Source: Polytrichum commune
Taxonomy: Eukaryota; Streptophyta; Polytrichopsida; Polytrichales; Polytrichaceae
Assembly (NCBI GenBank): GCA_950295325.1
Contig: OX485809.1
Span: 17,858,001-17,922,000, forward strand
Length of the DNA: 64,000 bases
Direction: 5' to 3'
Shown: piece after piece, positions 46,240 through 58,530 of the stretch
Layout of the letters: each line of letters opens with the position of its first letter
Position numbering within the stretch: position 1 is the first letter of the stretch
The notes under the pieces: generated by a model
The model's input: the letters and a program-made list of their open reading frames with translations, nothing else
Database searches by the model: none
What the model was told of the DNA's origin: nothing
Made by a program: the position numbers and the translations under genes

Positions 46240-47236
46240 TAGAAGGAGTTTACTAAATTTCTTACACTACCAATTTCTCATTATCTTCTTCACCACATCA
46301 TTCATAGCCTCCGATCCAAGAAATGGAGATCTCTTATCCATTGGAGTCTTGTCTTTGTATTCACGGGATGCTTCCTCCAAAGCCAACACTACATTACGCT
46401 AATGACCACATAAAATTTTAATGTTAGACAATCTTAACAATGAATAAATTGAAGAAAATACTACAAACATAATAGATATTTATTTCTCACCTTATAAATG
46501 AAGCCCGCAAATACATCCAAGGTAAGAGGGCTCCAAGTACACCATGGATGTATCTTCTCACATCTTGCATAATCATCAGGTCTTAGAAGAATCTTGAACG
46601 AACTCTGAAATTGCGAATCCAATGTGTCTTATGCACCAAGTTCATTTTAACATGGTCCTTCTCCATAGACATGCATTTCAAGCAAGCATGCAATAAGAGC
46701 ACACATGATTCAAAACATGCAAACATATGCAAGCGAAAACCATGGAATTCAAAATCTAACTTGTTAACGTGGTACATTGGATCAAGGAGAACACCAGTGG
46801 CACCAATTGGGTCCAAACATATACAATCAATACTAAAATGCCAATTTATCTTAGTTCCATGATATTGGTCTATGTGGCATTGCCATGTAATGTCCCTAAG
46901 GTTTCCCTTCCACACCCAAAACATTTTTCTTTTGAAGATCGTCAAATTCCCATTATTGAAGGCGTTTTCTCAAAAACATCTTTTACATGCTGCCATAGCG
47001 CACTCCAAGTTTTCAACTTCTCCTCAGTCACCATTGAGCTCACTCCAAAATTGTTGATAATTGAAACATACAACATCTAGTATTGGCCTCATTAGTGATA
47101 ATGATTCCAAACGACAAATGGGGATAAGAAAACAAGACTTAGAGAAAGGACACATCCATAAGCTAGAAATTACGGAATTGAAGCTTGTTTTCTCTAATTT
47201 CTTCTTAGGCAATTCAAAAGTCTCCCAAAACGTCAT
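46240..47236 (-). pseudogene. Unidentified decayed coding region on the minus strand, upstream part
   Basis: The longest segment, 46,945-46,583, gives MTIFKRKMFWVWKGNLRD and a 120-codon frame. Before it (about 47,050-46,960) another frame reads EEKLKTWSALWQHVKDVF. After it (about 46,600-46,490) reads FQSSFKILLRPDDYARCEK and PLTLDVFAGFIYK. Further down (about 46,390-46,250) reads ALEEASREYKDKTPMDKRSP then MNDVVKKIMRNW. The order and style suggest a broken protein, possibly continuous with the region at 43.2-45.7 kb. No known domain was recognised, so function is unknown. Expressed introns rather than decay cannot be excluded at some gaps. Confidence 0.4.
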
Positions 47237-47535
47237 CTTCAGGATTTATCTCCTCCAAAGTATCAGCCTCATCCTACAAAATCAAACAAATGAAATTAGA
47301 CACTACAATGCACTCAAGACCAACTTACAACATTCCTAAACAAAACAGGAAAATACCATATTAAAAAGTGGAAATGTGGGAAAGAAAGGGGAGGTTGTTT
47401 TTTAGCTCACAGATTCTCATAGTGGCCACTTGAGGTCCGATGGACCAATGAAGACCATGTAAGTTTTTTTAAAAATTTTAATGGTTTGAGACAACCCTAC
47501 ACTATTGGATGATGGTGGAGAGATACCAAAATCTC

Positions 47536-47662
47536 AAGGAAGAGGTTGGCGGTTCGATTCCCGACTATGAAACCTCTTCTCTACTTCTTGCCAAGTGATC
47601 AATTGCCCTTTGTGCTGGCATGTCGGCCTTCAATCTATTAAAATAATAATAATTAAATAAAA
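47536..47662 (+). mobile_element. SINE-like element, copy 2
   Basis: About 80 percent alike to copy 1 (1,340-1,470) from 'gaagaggttggcggttcga' through 'gtcggccttc', with the B-box form ggttcgattccc. It ends in an A/T-rich (aat)n tail. No exact target duplication could be found, so this insertion is probably older. Confidence 0.7.
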
Positions 47663-50600
47663 TAAATCATTCACAAAAACAAAGAGAACCTAGAAATGTG
47701 GTTTGGAAATGCTCTGGTTGGTCTCCATCTCCATATGATGGATTTGAAAGGGGCCAAGTGAGGGTTTTGATAGGCCCTCCTTCCATAAAGGATAGAGCCA
47801 TATAAACCGATCACATCTACGCAACAAATTCCGTGTTGCATTAGCAACTCTACAATGAAACATCTACAAAAATCAGACCTCCCCTAATTTGGTTATGGTT
47901 ATCGGAAGTGCATGTTTGTTGTTTTGTAACAGGCTACATAGGTCCTCGCAATTGTATTCACTATCGAGTGTAAAGTAGTTATTGATATTTGAAGACATAG
48001 TCTAATATCTTTAAATACATAATAATGTCTTTATGGTGTTTACTCTTTAATCTTCACTGAGCCACATACCAATCAAATGTAGGGGTCCGATTAATATAAA
48101 GACCCACTTGAAACCCATCTACCTTATAGGGATCCCCGAGGTCAAATTATTCGTTTGACCAAGTTTAGGGCTCAACTAAAATTTGAGGCAAGGATAGGAT
48201 TGGAATAATGTCGAGGAACATAGCGTTCAAGATTGCTTTGAATCTCCATAATCTTTGAATATTGACGTGTCTTGGGTTGTGTTGCTCACTCTGTCTTTGG
48301 TGTCTAATCCAAAACTATTTGGTTGTGACATGCTAGTTGTATGCCCATTATCTGAGTTCCCTTTGCTTGGAAAACTTGGGTTCTTGTCGCACTCAAAGAT
48401 CATGTACAATTTCTTTCTCAATCTTGTTCTCTTCACTTGTTTGATGGACAAGAAGAGTAGTCTTGCGCCTCCTCTGTGGTGTAGCATGTTATGTTTCTTA
48501 CGTTTGTGAGGCTACCTATGAGAGGGGTGGGTGTGTCTATGACATTTTACTTGTGGTGTTAACTGGAGGCATATCACTTTAGGTTTAAGGTGGAGGATAT
48601 GGTTCCACTTGATGTTGTTTGCTATTTATATTGTCAAATTTTATTTCCTTTCACACTCTCAAACTTGCCATGTGTTTGTTTATTAGTAGGTATCTATAAA
48701 TTGTTTCACAATATTTGTTGTCAAGGCTTTATTCTATTTGGGTATGCTCTTATTATTTTTCTATGTTTGAGGGTTGTCCCATATGCTCTTATTACATGTG
48801 TTTTGCTAATAATGTCATAGTTACAATTGTCTTCATTGTTAGGTTGCCTAGCCCTAAAATCACACTCATGATACAAATAGTACCTCAACAACATGTATTG
48901 ATGTGTCTCAATTGTCCTCATACTTCCTAATACCTACCATTAGAGCTCATGACTCCCTTATCTGCTTGATTTTGCCTCTCGTAGATGATGGACATGTGAG
49001 TGTCCCGGAGGATATGCTTAGTTTGAGGTTTAATCTTAATATAAGAACCATGTATGTGGAGCAAGAGATGTATACTATGAATGGTGATATTTCGAAACAA
49101 TCTTGATGCAAAATAATAAGAGCGATGATGGTCATGTTTGGAATTTTGGTCTAGGATCATTTAGGGCTATAGGTCTTTCTGATTTCCATATGCAAGCTTC
49201 CACTATTGTGTTAACAAACAAATTTAGCATGTCGACGGTTCAAATCCTTGATGTAGCCATCATTAAGTTAAAGCTTGGTAAAGATGGTGATTGTAGTTAA
49301 TGTTTTTGCTAAGGCTCAAAACTAACCCAAAGAAAACAACCTAGGGACTAGGTCTCAAGGAAGATTGAGCTAGTGTTTATTAGGATAAATATCATATTGA
49401 ATTAAGGATCTAATAACAATCTAAGTCTTTAACTCCTTCATTCTTTTTCTATTTGGCTTGATCTTCAATCTTATGGTTCATTGGTGCATGAGTCGTGTGT
49501 GGGACTATCCTATATGTTGACTCTTATCACTCTAATTTCATGCCTTCCGATTCCATCGTGAAGCTTAGAAGCTTTGGCAATAGTCTTCCAATGGATTTTC
49601 ATCCTATTGGGATTAGTATCTTTCTGCTTCAATAGAATAATAATGCAATGCCATCTATCATAATTAAAATGATTTTGTTCAACACATTGGTTCAATTCAT
49701 TATTTCCTTAAATTAATGTTTCTTTATGAGCTTATCTTATTCATGAATCATCACACATAGCATCTCGGTCTGCAATCTCTGCACAATTCAAGGTAAAACA
49801 AACATACATGGCTATATTCTTAATTAAACAAGTCTTAATCATATCAATAAGATAAATAAAATTATACACCATTTCTTAACCCATCATCTCGATGTCGAGT
49901 GGTAGGCTTACATACTAGGTAACCATCAATATTACTCTCTCTGCCCACTCTTCTCTCACTTCAAGGGGCTAACATGTCCCTTCTCTCATCACATAGTCGC
50001 ATTTCTCTCCACTCTAGTGGTTCTCTCGGCCATCTACTCATTTCAAGTCTAACTGGCTCACAATGTCCTCACCTCTCTCATGCAATTGGCAGTTCCACTT
50101 CATTTCTCTCCCTAATCTCACCTCTCGCAGGCTGTTGGTTCTTTAGGATGGCTATAGTCTTTCATTCTGTTCCTAGCGCTAGTGTTTTCTCTCAGCATTC
50201 TGATACTCCCTCACTCTCACATTGCTTTGCTCATTGTTGTAAGATCATTGCCTTACTGATTTTCGGTGAAGTAAAATTAGGTTGACATTTAATGTTTCAC
50301 TCAATTGCTTTCCCTCTGTATCTTGGCTCTATTCGGCTATAATCTGGATATTTTCATATCTCTTTGCTTCTCTTCGCACTAGTTCCTTCAATCTCTCATC
50401 ACTCTCAAACATTTCATTTTTGGTTTCTTTCTCATTGACTTATCTTGGGTCTCTCTTAAATACATTCGCTCACACCTTCTTTGTAAGGTTAATTACTCTC
50501 AAACACTGGTTTTTGATTTCCACTTATACTGGTTGATCTTATCCCCCTCTTCAACGTGCTCACTTCATACATTCCTTTCACAACATGATGTTGCTCTCAT

Positions 50601-52040
50601 ACACTTACATCTTAAGCGTATCAAAATAACTCAATTAATGTGTGGGCTATAGCCTGATTTGTCATTCATTACGATGGCTCACTTCACTCTATCATAAAGT
50701 CAACACAATGTCATTCAACTTCGGCACCTTGGCATGACTTACAAGTTTCTCGTTGTTTGCGACAACTCTAGCCTATTGCCCAAAAAAGTCTTTGATTATG
50801 GCATGTTTCTTCCCTACGGCGATAGTCTCTTATCCTACCCTTCTCTAAAACGGTTGTAACTCCTTCCTAGCGTCACTCAGTTATTTAAACTTCTACTAAG
50901 ATCATTTCATCTTATTATAGCCCGTCATTTTCATTTGATCTTCAAAAATCTTAAGTAAAAAAGTCTTGTTTCAAAATATAGCCAAAATATATGTTCTACA
51001 GTGATCTTATGTAGTCTGATTTTGACAACAAAACTTGCCCAACATTTGATTTTTTTTTTTAACACATCACCTTTGTCTTTTAGAAGTGCAATTTCTACTC
51101 CTTTAAAAGTCTTAGTGGATGTCGATAAAACCATGTATAGTCCTTTGTACATGAGTTTGACTTAACAAGGAACTCCATCCTAATATCCACCACTTTACCA
51201 TGTATCATCATACATGGGTTTAAATATTGTAGAGGCATTGAGACTAACTAAGTCTAGAAGAAGGTCTTGATATGATCTTACGACTATTGACTTTGATAAC
51301 ATTGATGTTCATGATATCAAATACTACCACTAAACCTTTGACGGTGGCATCTTGTTTTTGTTGCCCTTGTGATTATAGGAGTCCCAAATGCATATATGGA
51401 TGGTTCATGAGTGGCATGGATAAAATGTGCAATGAACACCCTTGGTGCACAACTTAATATCCATAACGATTTTGGATCTTCATTCAAATGTTTTTCTTGT
51501 GTTGATCAAATGACTATTGTGATTACAAGTATCACAATAAGGGGGTTTGCAACTACAACGAGTGAATTGAATGAACTCATCTTTTCTTGTGGGAAGTGTG
51601 GCCCCTCATAAATTCATATTGGAGTGTAAGATATGTTGTTCTACACCAGTATGCATTGCTTTGTGCCATGCTTGCATACTATATATCCACTCCATATCCC
51701 CTAGGATGTCCCTGATTTGTATTCATCTAGGTGTGCATGACCACCCTATCTTTATTGGGACATGTTGTTAGTCATTGGATATGGCCTACTAATGTGTTGC
51801 TAATGAGGTCATGAGAACACACAATGCCAAGGACTTTGTTATAGTAATGGCAACAATCGAACAAACTACCTTCTTTAATCTCTAACAAATGACAAAAATT
51901 AACCATCACTTAGCATGTTCATTTCTAGAGGTGAATTGTGGACAAATTCAATACTCTAGCTTCCCCAAATTGTCATAACTTCATGCCGAGTTCCAAGCGG
52001 TTTATACGTAATAGAATGGGCACAATGGATAGCATAAAGG
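47663..52040. other. Long AT-rich stretch, no gene supported
   Basis: 4.4 kb with many short frames. Plus-strand frames at 48,255-48,509, 48,590-48,820 and 49,974-50,285 are hydrophobic or Ser-rich, and read like the reverse of purine-rich sequence rather than proteins. On the minus strand 50,900-50,000 is rich in GAGA/GTGAG motifs and also gives no family. I cannot exclude an old element body, but nothing is diagnostic. Confidence 0.35.
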
Positions 52041-52355
52041 CGCTAAAAAATCATTCATGTTTCAAGTACGTGCATGGTAGTAGGTTCCTTGGGCAATCCA
52101 AAGCTTGGAGGGTGGACTCTTCATTGGAAACCTAAATGATGTGCATGGGTCACTATGAAATTAAACCCATTTATATGAGAAATTTATAGAACCTTAGGGC
52201 CCCCTTTGTACATCTACCTTTGCTTCATAAATTTTAATAGTCTTTTTGCATGAATACACTAGAGAAAAGCAATACATCCCCCTTATGTATATTGTGTATG
52301 CTAATGCCTCAACTAATACCATTCATGTACTTGAAACATGAATGATTTTTTAGCG
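52041..52355. mobile_element. 315 bp inverted-repeat unit enclosing a reversed F4 end
   Basis: Perfect 29 bp arms (cgctaaaaaatcattcatgt onward at 52,041-52,069; inverse at 52,327-52,355). Between them, 52,108-52,255 is the reverse complement of F4 termini (gggtggactcttcattgg...gtacatctacctttg). It lies directly next to the forward F4 element that starts at 52,401. Confidence 0.7.
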
Positions 52356-52360
52356 TACTT

Positions 52361-52437
52361 CATGTCAGTTTGTACGTGGTATGTTTTTAGTCTAGTGTAC
52401 GGGGATGGACTCTTCATACCACGTACAAACTGACATG
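52361..52437. repeat. Perfect 23 bp inverted repeat at the F4 left end
   Basis: catgtcagtttgtacgtggt-atg (52,361-52,383) faces its exact inverse at 52,415-52,437, with the F4 terminus (ggggatggactcttcat) in the loop. This looks like two F4 left ends placed head to head, one of them largely lost. Confidence 0.75.
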
Positions 52438-53726
52438 AATTGCAATAGAAGGAGGCCCTCTCACCGCGTTGTAGGTTTTCAACAATTGCAACATGTCCAA
52501 TCCCTCAATAATTTCCATGTACCCCATTACCCAAAGGCCCACCCAACTTACAGGTTCTCAAAGGTAGTAAGTCACACTCCAATTGCACCCACAACAAATC
52601 ACAAAAACAAATGGGAGAGCATTGGACTCATGGAGGGTTAATTTGTTTGTTGGAGTCACTACCATTCCAAAATCCTGGACTTGGAAGGATAATCAACATT
52701 GTCTCCAAGGAGGACAACTCTTACCATGTCACAATCATCGACATCTTGCATTGCACATGCCCGGACTTCACAAAAATGCCTTCTCAAGCTTTGGGAGAGA
52801 GAGGAAAATGGGTGTACTACAAACATCTATATTATGTGTTTAGATTTTTGTGCAAGGTGGACTACAACATTGACAAATTCATTCACACCCCAACATTCAC
52901 CTACAATGAAGTCATGTAATTGTTTGAACTTGTTGGTGTTGAAGTGAGTGAGTGATGCTCCAAGTATTTTGTTCAACCGCATGTTTAAAATGTCCATGAG
53001 TGACATGTATTGGTGTGAATTCTAATAATAAAAATCAGCAATGGACTGATATTTTTTTTGATATCCATGGTAATAAAACCCCAACACTCTTGTTCTTTCG
53101 TCCTGTTGTAACTTTATAGTTGGGAATTTACAATCAATTTAGAGCCAAATGTAAAGAGTGGACGCTAAGACCATGAGTATTTACCTCATTTGGCTTCATC
53201 ACTCACATATTACTATTCACTACTTGTGTGTTACCGCTCACCACTCATTGCTCATGTCCTAGCTTCCCTCAAATCATCCCCAATGACTACCATGTCCATT
53301 CTTGTTTGCATTTGGGTTCTGGGTTTTTCCAAAATGGGTCAAAGTGGACTTAAGATGTAATTGACCATATGATGATGAATTCAGATGTTATTTCTTAGCT
53401 TTGGCAATGACGTATGTTTTAGGGTCATGTTATTTTGAGTTACATCATATGGATGAAAAATTCTTCAATAACTCTCTCATTGGAAAGTGAAAGTTGATTG
53501 TATTTGTAAAAATAAAGGCCTGTGTAATTCATGATTTATACTTTATGTATGGAAGCATATATCACATTAAACTTAAAATTTTGATACAAATACATGAATT
53601 CATTATCTAATCTACCACTAGTACGTATACATTTGTTGTTCTCTATAGATTTCTTGTATATAGGTGGTTTTATTTTATAATCACCCACATACATCAATTA
53701 GGTTTCCAATGAAGAGTTCAACCCCT
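52401..53726 (+). mobile_element. F4 hAT-like element, copy 3, carrying a SWIM-like coding relic
   Basis: Starts GGGGATGGACTCTTCAT and ends, inverted, AGGGGTTGAACTCTTCAT. The right 450 bp is collinear with the other F4 copies, including 'ctctcattggaaagtgaaag' and 'tatagatttcttgtatat'. The left 600 bp differs and contains a SWIM-like frame. The unit is therefore larger than the miniature copies and could be a parental form or one that has acquired host or element sequence. No clear 8 bp duplication was found. Confidence 0.55.
52440..52960 (+). pseudogene. SWIM-zinc-finger-like relic, copy 2
   Basis: The reading passes through three frames: KNKWES (ending 52,641), then VGVTTIP (from about 52,630), then GLGRIINIVSKEDNSYHV, IIDILHCTCPDFTKM, GERGKWVYYKHLYYVF and FIHTPTFTYNEVM (ending 52,919). 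CTCPDF followed by KH fits a SWIM finger (C-x-C-x(n)-C-x-H), except that the third ligand is Tyr (Y-K-H). Two frameshifts and this change make it non-functional as it stands. It aligns with the relic at 22,577-23,600 over about 140 residues. Confidence 0.65.
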
Positions 53727-54825
53727 AGGGGGTCAAATGGAATCCTTTCAAGGTGTTATGCTACACTAAATAGTCCTATTAGTGGGGCCCACATTACTTC
53801 TCTAGAATTCACATTAATTCTCATATCAAAAACTCATGTAGGACAAGTTCATTTTCAACCCATGCCATATCTCTAATTTACAATTATTGTAGAGCAGATT
53901 GATTGTTTCTCTAGAAAATTGATGTTGGTGGCTCTTTCATTTTATTTTATTTTATTTCTTTGAACAAATACTCAATTTAGTGTTGGGCAGAAATCTCCAT
54001 GATGACTTTAGGAAAGATCTAGGGTCTTTGGCCCACATGTAATTCCACTTTGATTAGACAATTAATGTGCCCATATTATTTATTTTCACAATGACTTTCC
54101 ACCCAAAATAATAAGACTATTTAGTATACCAACACACGGTCTACGTGACAATTTGTACAAGCCCACCAAGTATTTGAGCTGGCATTTTGCACTTGATCTA
54201 TAAGATGGAAACTACCATTATATGCAACAAGTGTGATCAAATATGCACATATGCATTCAAATATAGGTCATTGTACAAGCTCAGATCTTTTAATATTTCA
54301 TTTTCACACAAGTCTTAGTTCAACTTAGAAAACATAAGTAATAAGTTAGTTCACTTGGATGAGGCCATTTTGACATTGTCGGTTTGAAAATAGCAAAACA
54401 CTTTTGTATGACGCCTTGAGACTCGAGGATTTTGTTTCCCGACATCTATCATTGAGAATGTAGTAAAAATTTGATTCTATGAAATTATTGCTTATTCATA
54501 ATAAATTAACCGCAATAAACTAAGTTGGGGTCTTGGAAGTTGGACCCCAACTTAGGTGATATTTTAACTTGAAATAACAACTCTTGGGCTCTTCATAGAA
54601 ATCAACACTTTCACCCTCCCCAATAGTGTGTTGTGAACATGTTACCTCTCTCTCTCCCCCCCCCCCCCCCCCCAAAAAAAACCACACAATATGGGCATTG
54701 GAGACCTTCAAGGGTTAATTTTACCAACCTTATCCTTTAGAGGATTGCAGCTTTTCTACACATACACACTTCGTGACAATAAATTTTTTGTCTTCTTCCA
54801 TCAACTAATCAAAGGTGGTCGATTT
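53727..54825. other. Non-coding stretch with a C18-A8 tract
   Basis: Nothing gene-like. At 54,645-54,681 a CT run leads into C18 (54,656-54,673) and then A8. Confidence 0.5.
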
Positions 54826-55114
54826 CTACATTGGTTATCCCAATTAGTACGTTACTATGTGGAGCTATGCAATGCAATAATGTCTTACTCAGGAGTTCAA
54901 TTTTTACAAACGAAAGTTCAATAGGTTTTTGATACATTATCATAGAACATAAATGACTTTGACGTCTTACTCAAGAGTTCAGTTATTACTAACCAAGGTT
55001 CAATAGGTCGTCCGGACATGACTTTGCTTGGTAAACTACTATGTTCTCATGAAAAAGCTATAGCACTACGTAACTCTAAATAGTAACATGCACTAAATGT
55101 GATAATCAATGTAG
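54826..55114 (+). mobile_element. F3-family element
   Basis: The left end is CTACATTGGTTATCCCAATT and the right end, inverted, CTACATTGATTATCACATTT. The interior contains 'gtcttactcaggagttcaat' twice in slightly different form (54,880 and 54,963), an internal duplication absent from 19,376-19,571. 289 bp, non-coding. Confidence 0.7.
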
Positions 55115-55154
55115 TGCATTTTTAAGAGTTGTATAAGACATTTAATGTGACTTA

Positions 55155-55430
55155 GTACAATGTTGAGTTGTTGAATATAACACATCTTAAAACTCAATGC
55201 AAATTTGAAAAGCCTAAGTTAGGTCAAGATTCTTGGCCTTGTGTGGTCACTCTTCTTGATTGGACGCCTATATTTGAGTGGTATATGGCAATGTTTTTGG
55301 TTAGGAATGGCACCAAAAAGACATATGTTATGATGAGACTAGAGTATTCATTACATAATATATTAACCATCCTAGGTCCAAATGTTCACACAATTGGGAG
55401 GCCCTATGTGATTATTCAGAAGAAAAAATA
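55155..55430 (+). repeat. Dispersed repeat R5, copy 1
   Basis: Shares 'acgcctatatttgagtgg', 'ggttagg...ggc.ccaa', 'gagactagagt' and the 'gttcaca..attgggaggccctat' end with the copies at 55,620, 58,160, 58,670, 62,205 (inverted) and 63,640. The best-preserved copies continue into 'atgagcacgagaatctt.actttga..' and 'catatgagctccaagaattac'. No TIRs or coding function were identified. Confidence 0.6.
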
Positions 55431-55619
55431 AAAAATAAATCTTTGGTTTGACCTCCTAAGTTTTGCATCTCACCTTCAATTTTGAATTTTGAAATGATAG
55501 TATTTGTTAAATAATTACTAAATGATTAAGAAAATACCCAATTTGATCCATGGGTCGGAATCTTACATGAGGTAGTCATACTCAAAACTAACATTATATA
55601 CTATTGTCATACATTTGAA

Positions 55620-55850
55620 GTCCCCAAAATGGAAGACTATAAGTTAAGCATGCCCAATTTGGTAAATTGTGTACGCATGTATTTGGAGTGGTGTGTGGAT
55701 ATGGGAAGGATCTAAGAATAGACACCAAAAAGAGATATGTCTTTAAAAGATATATGGGTTACATGCTCAAAACTTGTTAACCAATCTAAGCTCAATAGTC
55801 AACATAGTTTGGGTGGTGGGTGGGGAACATGGTCCAGGGAGTTCTATACA
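55620..55850 (+). repeat. Dispersed repeat R5, copy 2
   Basis: 'atttggagtggtgtgtggat', 'caccaaaaagagatatgt' and 'tgctcaaaacttgttaacca' follow the family order. Its end is truncated relative to the 58,160 copy. Confidence 0.55.
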
Positions 55851-57239
55851 AAAATTTGGTACATTTCCTACCTTTATATAGAGGTTTAGATCTTTTTCTT
55901 TTTATTCGGATGTACCAAAAGCCAATTTTTTTTCTTGGTTAAATATCTACATTACCTTTTACTATACAGTTTTTTTTTAGTTTCTAAATTGTACTTCTGT
56001 ATGTTTCCAAAGCTATGTATAGTAAGTCGGGTTTTTTAATTTATAAAATAAAAACGGCGTTATGCTTTTAAGGAGGTGAATTCGTGTTGAAAGAAATCCC
56101 AAGTATCCCTAGAAGGAGCGCCTTCAAGCACCACAACTCACAATATAATCATCAGACTCCTCAACAATGAAACATATGTAACATGTAAACATAACAATCT
56201 GATGTTCTCAATTCTAAGAAAAGCTCCTAAGGTAGACAAGTTGCAATGGTATGAAGGACAAGACAAGATTGAAACAAAACAAAAAAAAAACATGAGGTTG
56301 AGGTGCAAACATAAGAGACTGTAGATCGTTTTTTTCCCCTTTGGTTTCGCTAAAGTGCTTGGAGTTTGAGTTACACACTACCGTGCCTGCATGGCCAATT
56401 CGGCACTTAAGTGCCGAATAATTATTTTAATTACTGCAAGGTCATTATGCAGTTACAACAATATTTTAATCATTATTCGACACCCATGAACAATATCCAA
56501 TATGTACCCATGAACAATACCCATGAACAATACCCAATAAGTATCTTATCTTTGGGCAGTGAGGCCTTGTATTTATCACATATTTCGGCACCTCACAAAA
56601 TGACTTATTTTCTGCTGAACTGGCCATGCAGGTACGGTATTAGCCAGCAACAAATGGTCACAACCCTCAACCTTGACACCAACACAAAGCCACCCACTGA
56701 GCTCAAAGCCAAACACCACCGAGCTTGAAAACATCAATTGAAAATACAATAACAGAAGCGGAAGCTTAGAGCATGAATGGGGTAGAGAGAAAAAACCCCA
56801 ATGGAGGAGTGAGGTACTTTGCCCAAGGGGCTCAAACTCTTCTTATACTCGTGAGAGAGGGTCCCTGGCTACTTAGAGCCTCAAAACCCTAATCGGCCCA
56901 GTGACAACGGAACCAACCATAATTTAGCCTCCATGTTTTTGAACCTTATGAGTCTAGTATTACCCTAGTAAAAGTTTCCGCCCTATCCCTAGTCCCTTCA
57001 GCTACTTGCCTAATATAAAAAATAAAATAAAAAGTATTCTCGGTACATATCTCAAACTATGATGCCTCAACCGGTCATATTGCCAGTCCATTCTCCCTTG
57101 AACCGGTCGATTTCCGACCTTGACAATTTTACATCGGTACCTCATCCCAGTCATTGTGAACTCATTTAGAAATCTCCAAAAAAATTGAACTAGCTCGTAA
57201 CTAAACGTCGGTACTCCCTGTACATTGGTGGGGAAGAGG
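55851..57239. other. Non-coding stretch with a short local repeat
   Basis: 'acccatgaacaatacccat' is repeated between 56,485 and 56,540. A 105-codon frame at 56,411-56,728 covers it and has no known motif. Nothing else was recognised. Confidence 0.4.
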
Positions 57240-57420
57240 GAGGGAGACTGTATAATCATCCAATTCTTTTTAGATAAAAATCCCCACTTTAATATGAATA
57301 AGGTTTTCATATGAACTCCAAATATTATGAGAAAATGACTATGGCCTTGATTTGGATGTGCTAATCATCTCGCACTAATTTTTTTTATTTCATATTCTAA
57401 AAGTAGTGACCGCTTCAAAC
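57240..57420 (+). repeat. Dispersed repeat R5, right-part fragment
   Basis: 'ttcatatgaactccaaatat', 'tgactatggccttgatttgg' and 'gctaatcatctcgcactaat' match the right part of the 58,160 and 59,484 segments. Confidence 0.6.
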
Positions 57421-57659
57421 ATGTTTACCCTTACCACATAGGGTTTGGGTTTAGTTTTAGTGTTGGTATGGGGCATTCATACTTTAGCACCCATGGTTGG
57501 AGGATGAGACAAAACATTTGGAACACATGGGAATGTGCTTTGGGGCATGATGGAAAATTATGCAGCCCAATACATAATGGAGGCGAGTATATAAGTGGAA
57601 ATTTTTTTGGGGAGTGATTGAGGCCATGATTGGCCTTGAAAGCGGAGTATGGTATGGGC

Positions 57660-57700
57660 ATGTATGTATGCCATGGCACATACATACATACATACATAAG
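57660..57700. repeat. (CATA)n microsatellite
   Basis: Five to six CATA units next to a 'gtatgtatgcc' inverse, so the tract can fold back on itself. Confidence 0.85.
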
Positions 57701-57894
57701 CCAAGCCATGCAGGCTAGGGATTCGTGATGTCTACGCAAACTCATTCATTGCGACATAACATTACTCAGCTTAGCCATGGCATTCGGTTTGAACTCACCA
57801 AATATTTGAGTCTCTTAGTCATGGCCCACAAAACGACATGGTTAAGTTGAGTAATGTTATGGAAAATGAAAAGGCAATGAAGTATATTGTAACT

Positions 57895-58085
57895 TGTTCA
57901 TGACTATGTTTGGATGATTTGACTCCATAAATAAAATCAAAGACCCCGAATTAGTCTAGTAGTGTCAAATTAGAATGAATCAACCCTCAACTTGTAGGGG
58001 ATTTTGTTTACTGGAGCCCTCCATCCATGATGGATGAGTTTACGTAGACACCTTGAATCCCAAGCCATGCATTGGGAGTGAGCAG
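57895..58085 (+). repeat. Dispersed repeat R6, copy 2
   Basis: Matches 1,010-1,200 in the same orientation (see that entry). Immediately followed by R5 sequence. Confidence 0.6.
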
Positions 58086-58159
58086 GTGGATCTGTATTAC
58101 GTAAGCTTACTCATAGTTAATTTGTGTAGATGTGTTCGTAAGTTAGTAGGAAGGGTATA

Positions 58160-58530
58160 TTGATTGTTCTTAAGGAGTATAACGTAGACATGCCTAATTC
58201 CATTCCTTATCTCAATTACACGCCTATATTTAAGTGGTGTGTGGTTAGGTGTGGCTCCAAGAACGGATACCAAAAAGGCAATATGTGTTTGAAAGAGATT
58301 GGGTTGCATGCTCAAAATATGATAATAGTTCTACATTTATTAATCAACATAACTTGGGGTGGGACCTATACGACCGTTTGATGTGCACGAGAATCTTCAC
58401 TTTTTATGATTAATAAAATGTTCATATGAGCTCCAAGAATTACAAGGAAAGTGGTTATAGCCTCAAGTTGGATTTGCTAACCATCTCGTACTAATCGCAT
58501 GTTTCGGATCCTAGGAGAATTGGGCGAGTC
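58160..58530 (+). repeat. Dispersed repeat R5, copy 3 (longest uninterrupted)
   Basis: Contains all family landmarks in order: 'acgcctatatttaagtggtg', 'ggttaggtgtggctccaaga', 'ggacctatacgaccgttt', 'gtgcacgagaatcttcactt', 'catatgagctccaagaatta' and 'ctaaccatctcgtactaat'. It shows the uninterrupted version of the site where T1 sits in the next copy. Confidence 0.7.

Noticed and set aside
47663-51200. Hydrophobic or Ser-rich plus-strand frames as membrane proteins
   Set aside because: Composition-driven: the opposite strand is purine-rich, no frame exceeds about 105 codons, and there are no consistent splice sites.
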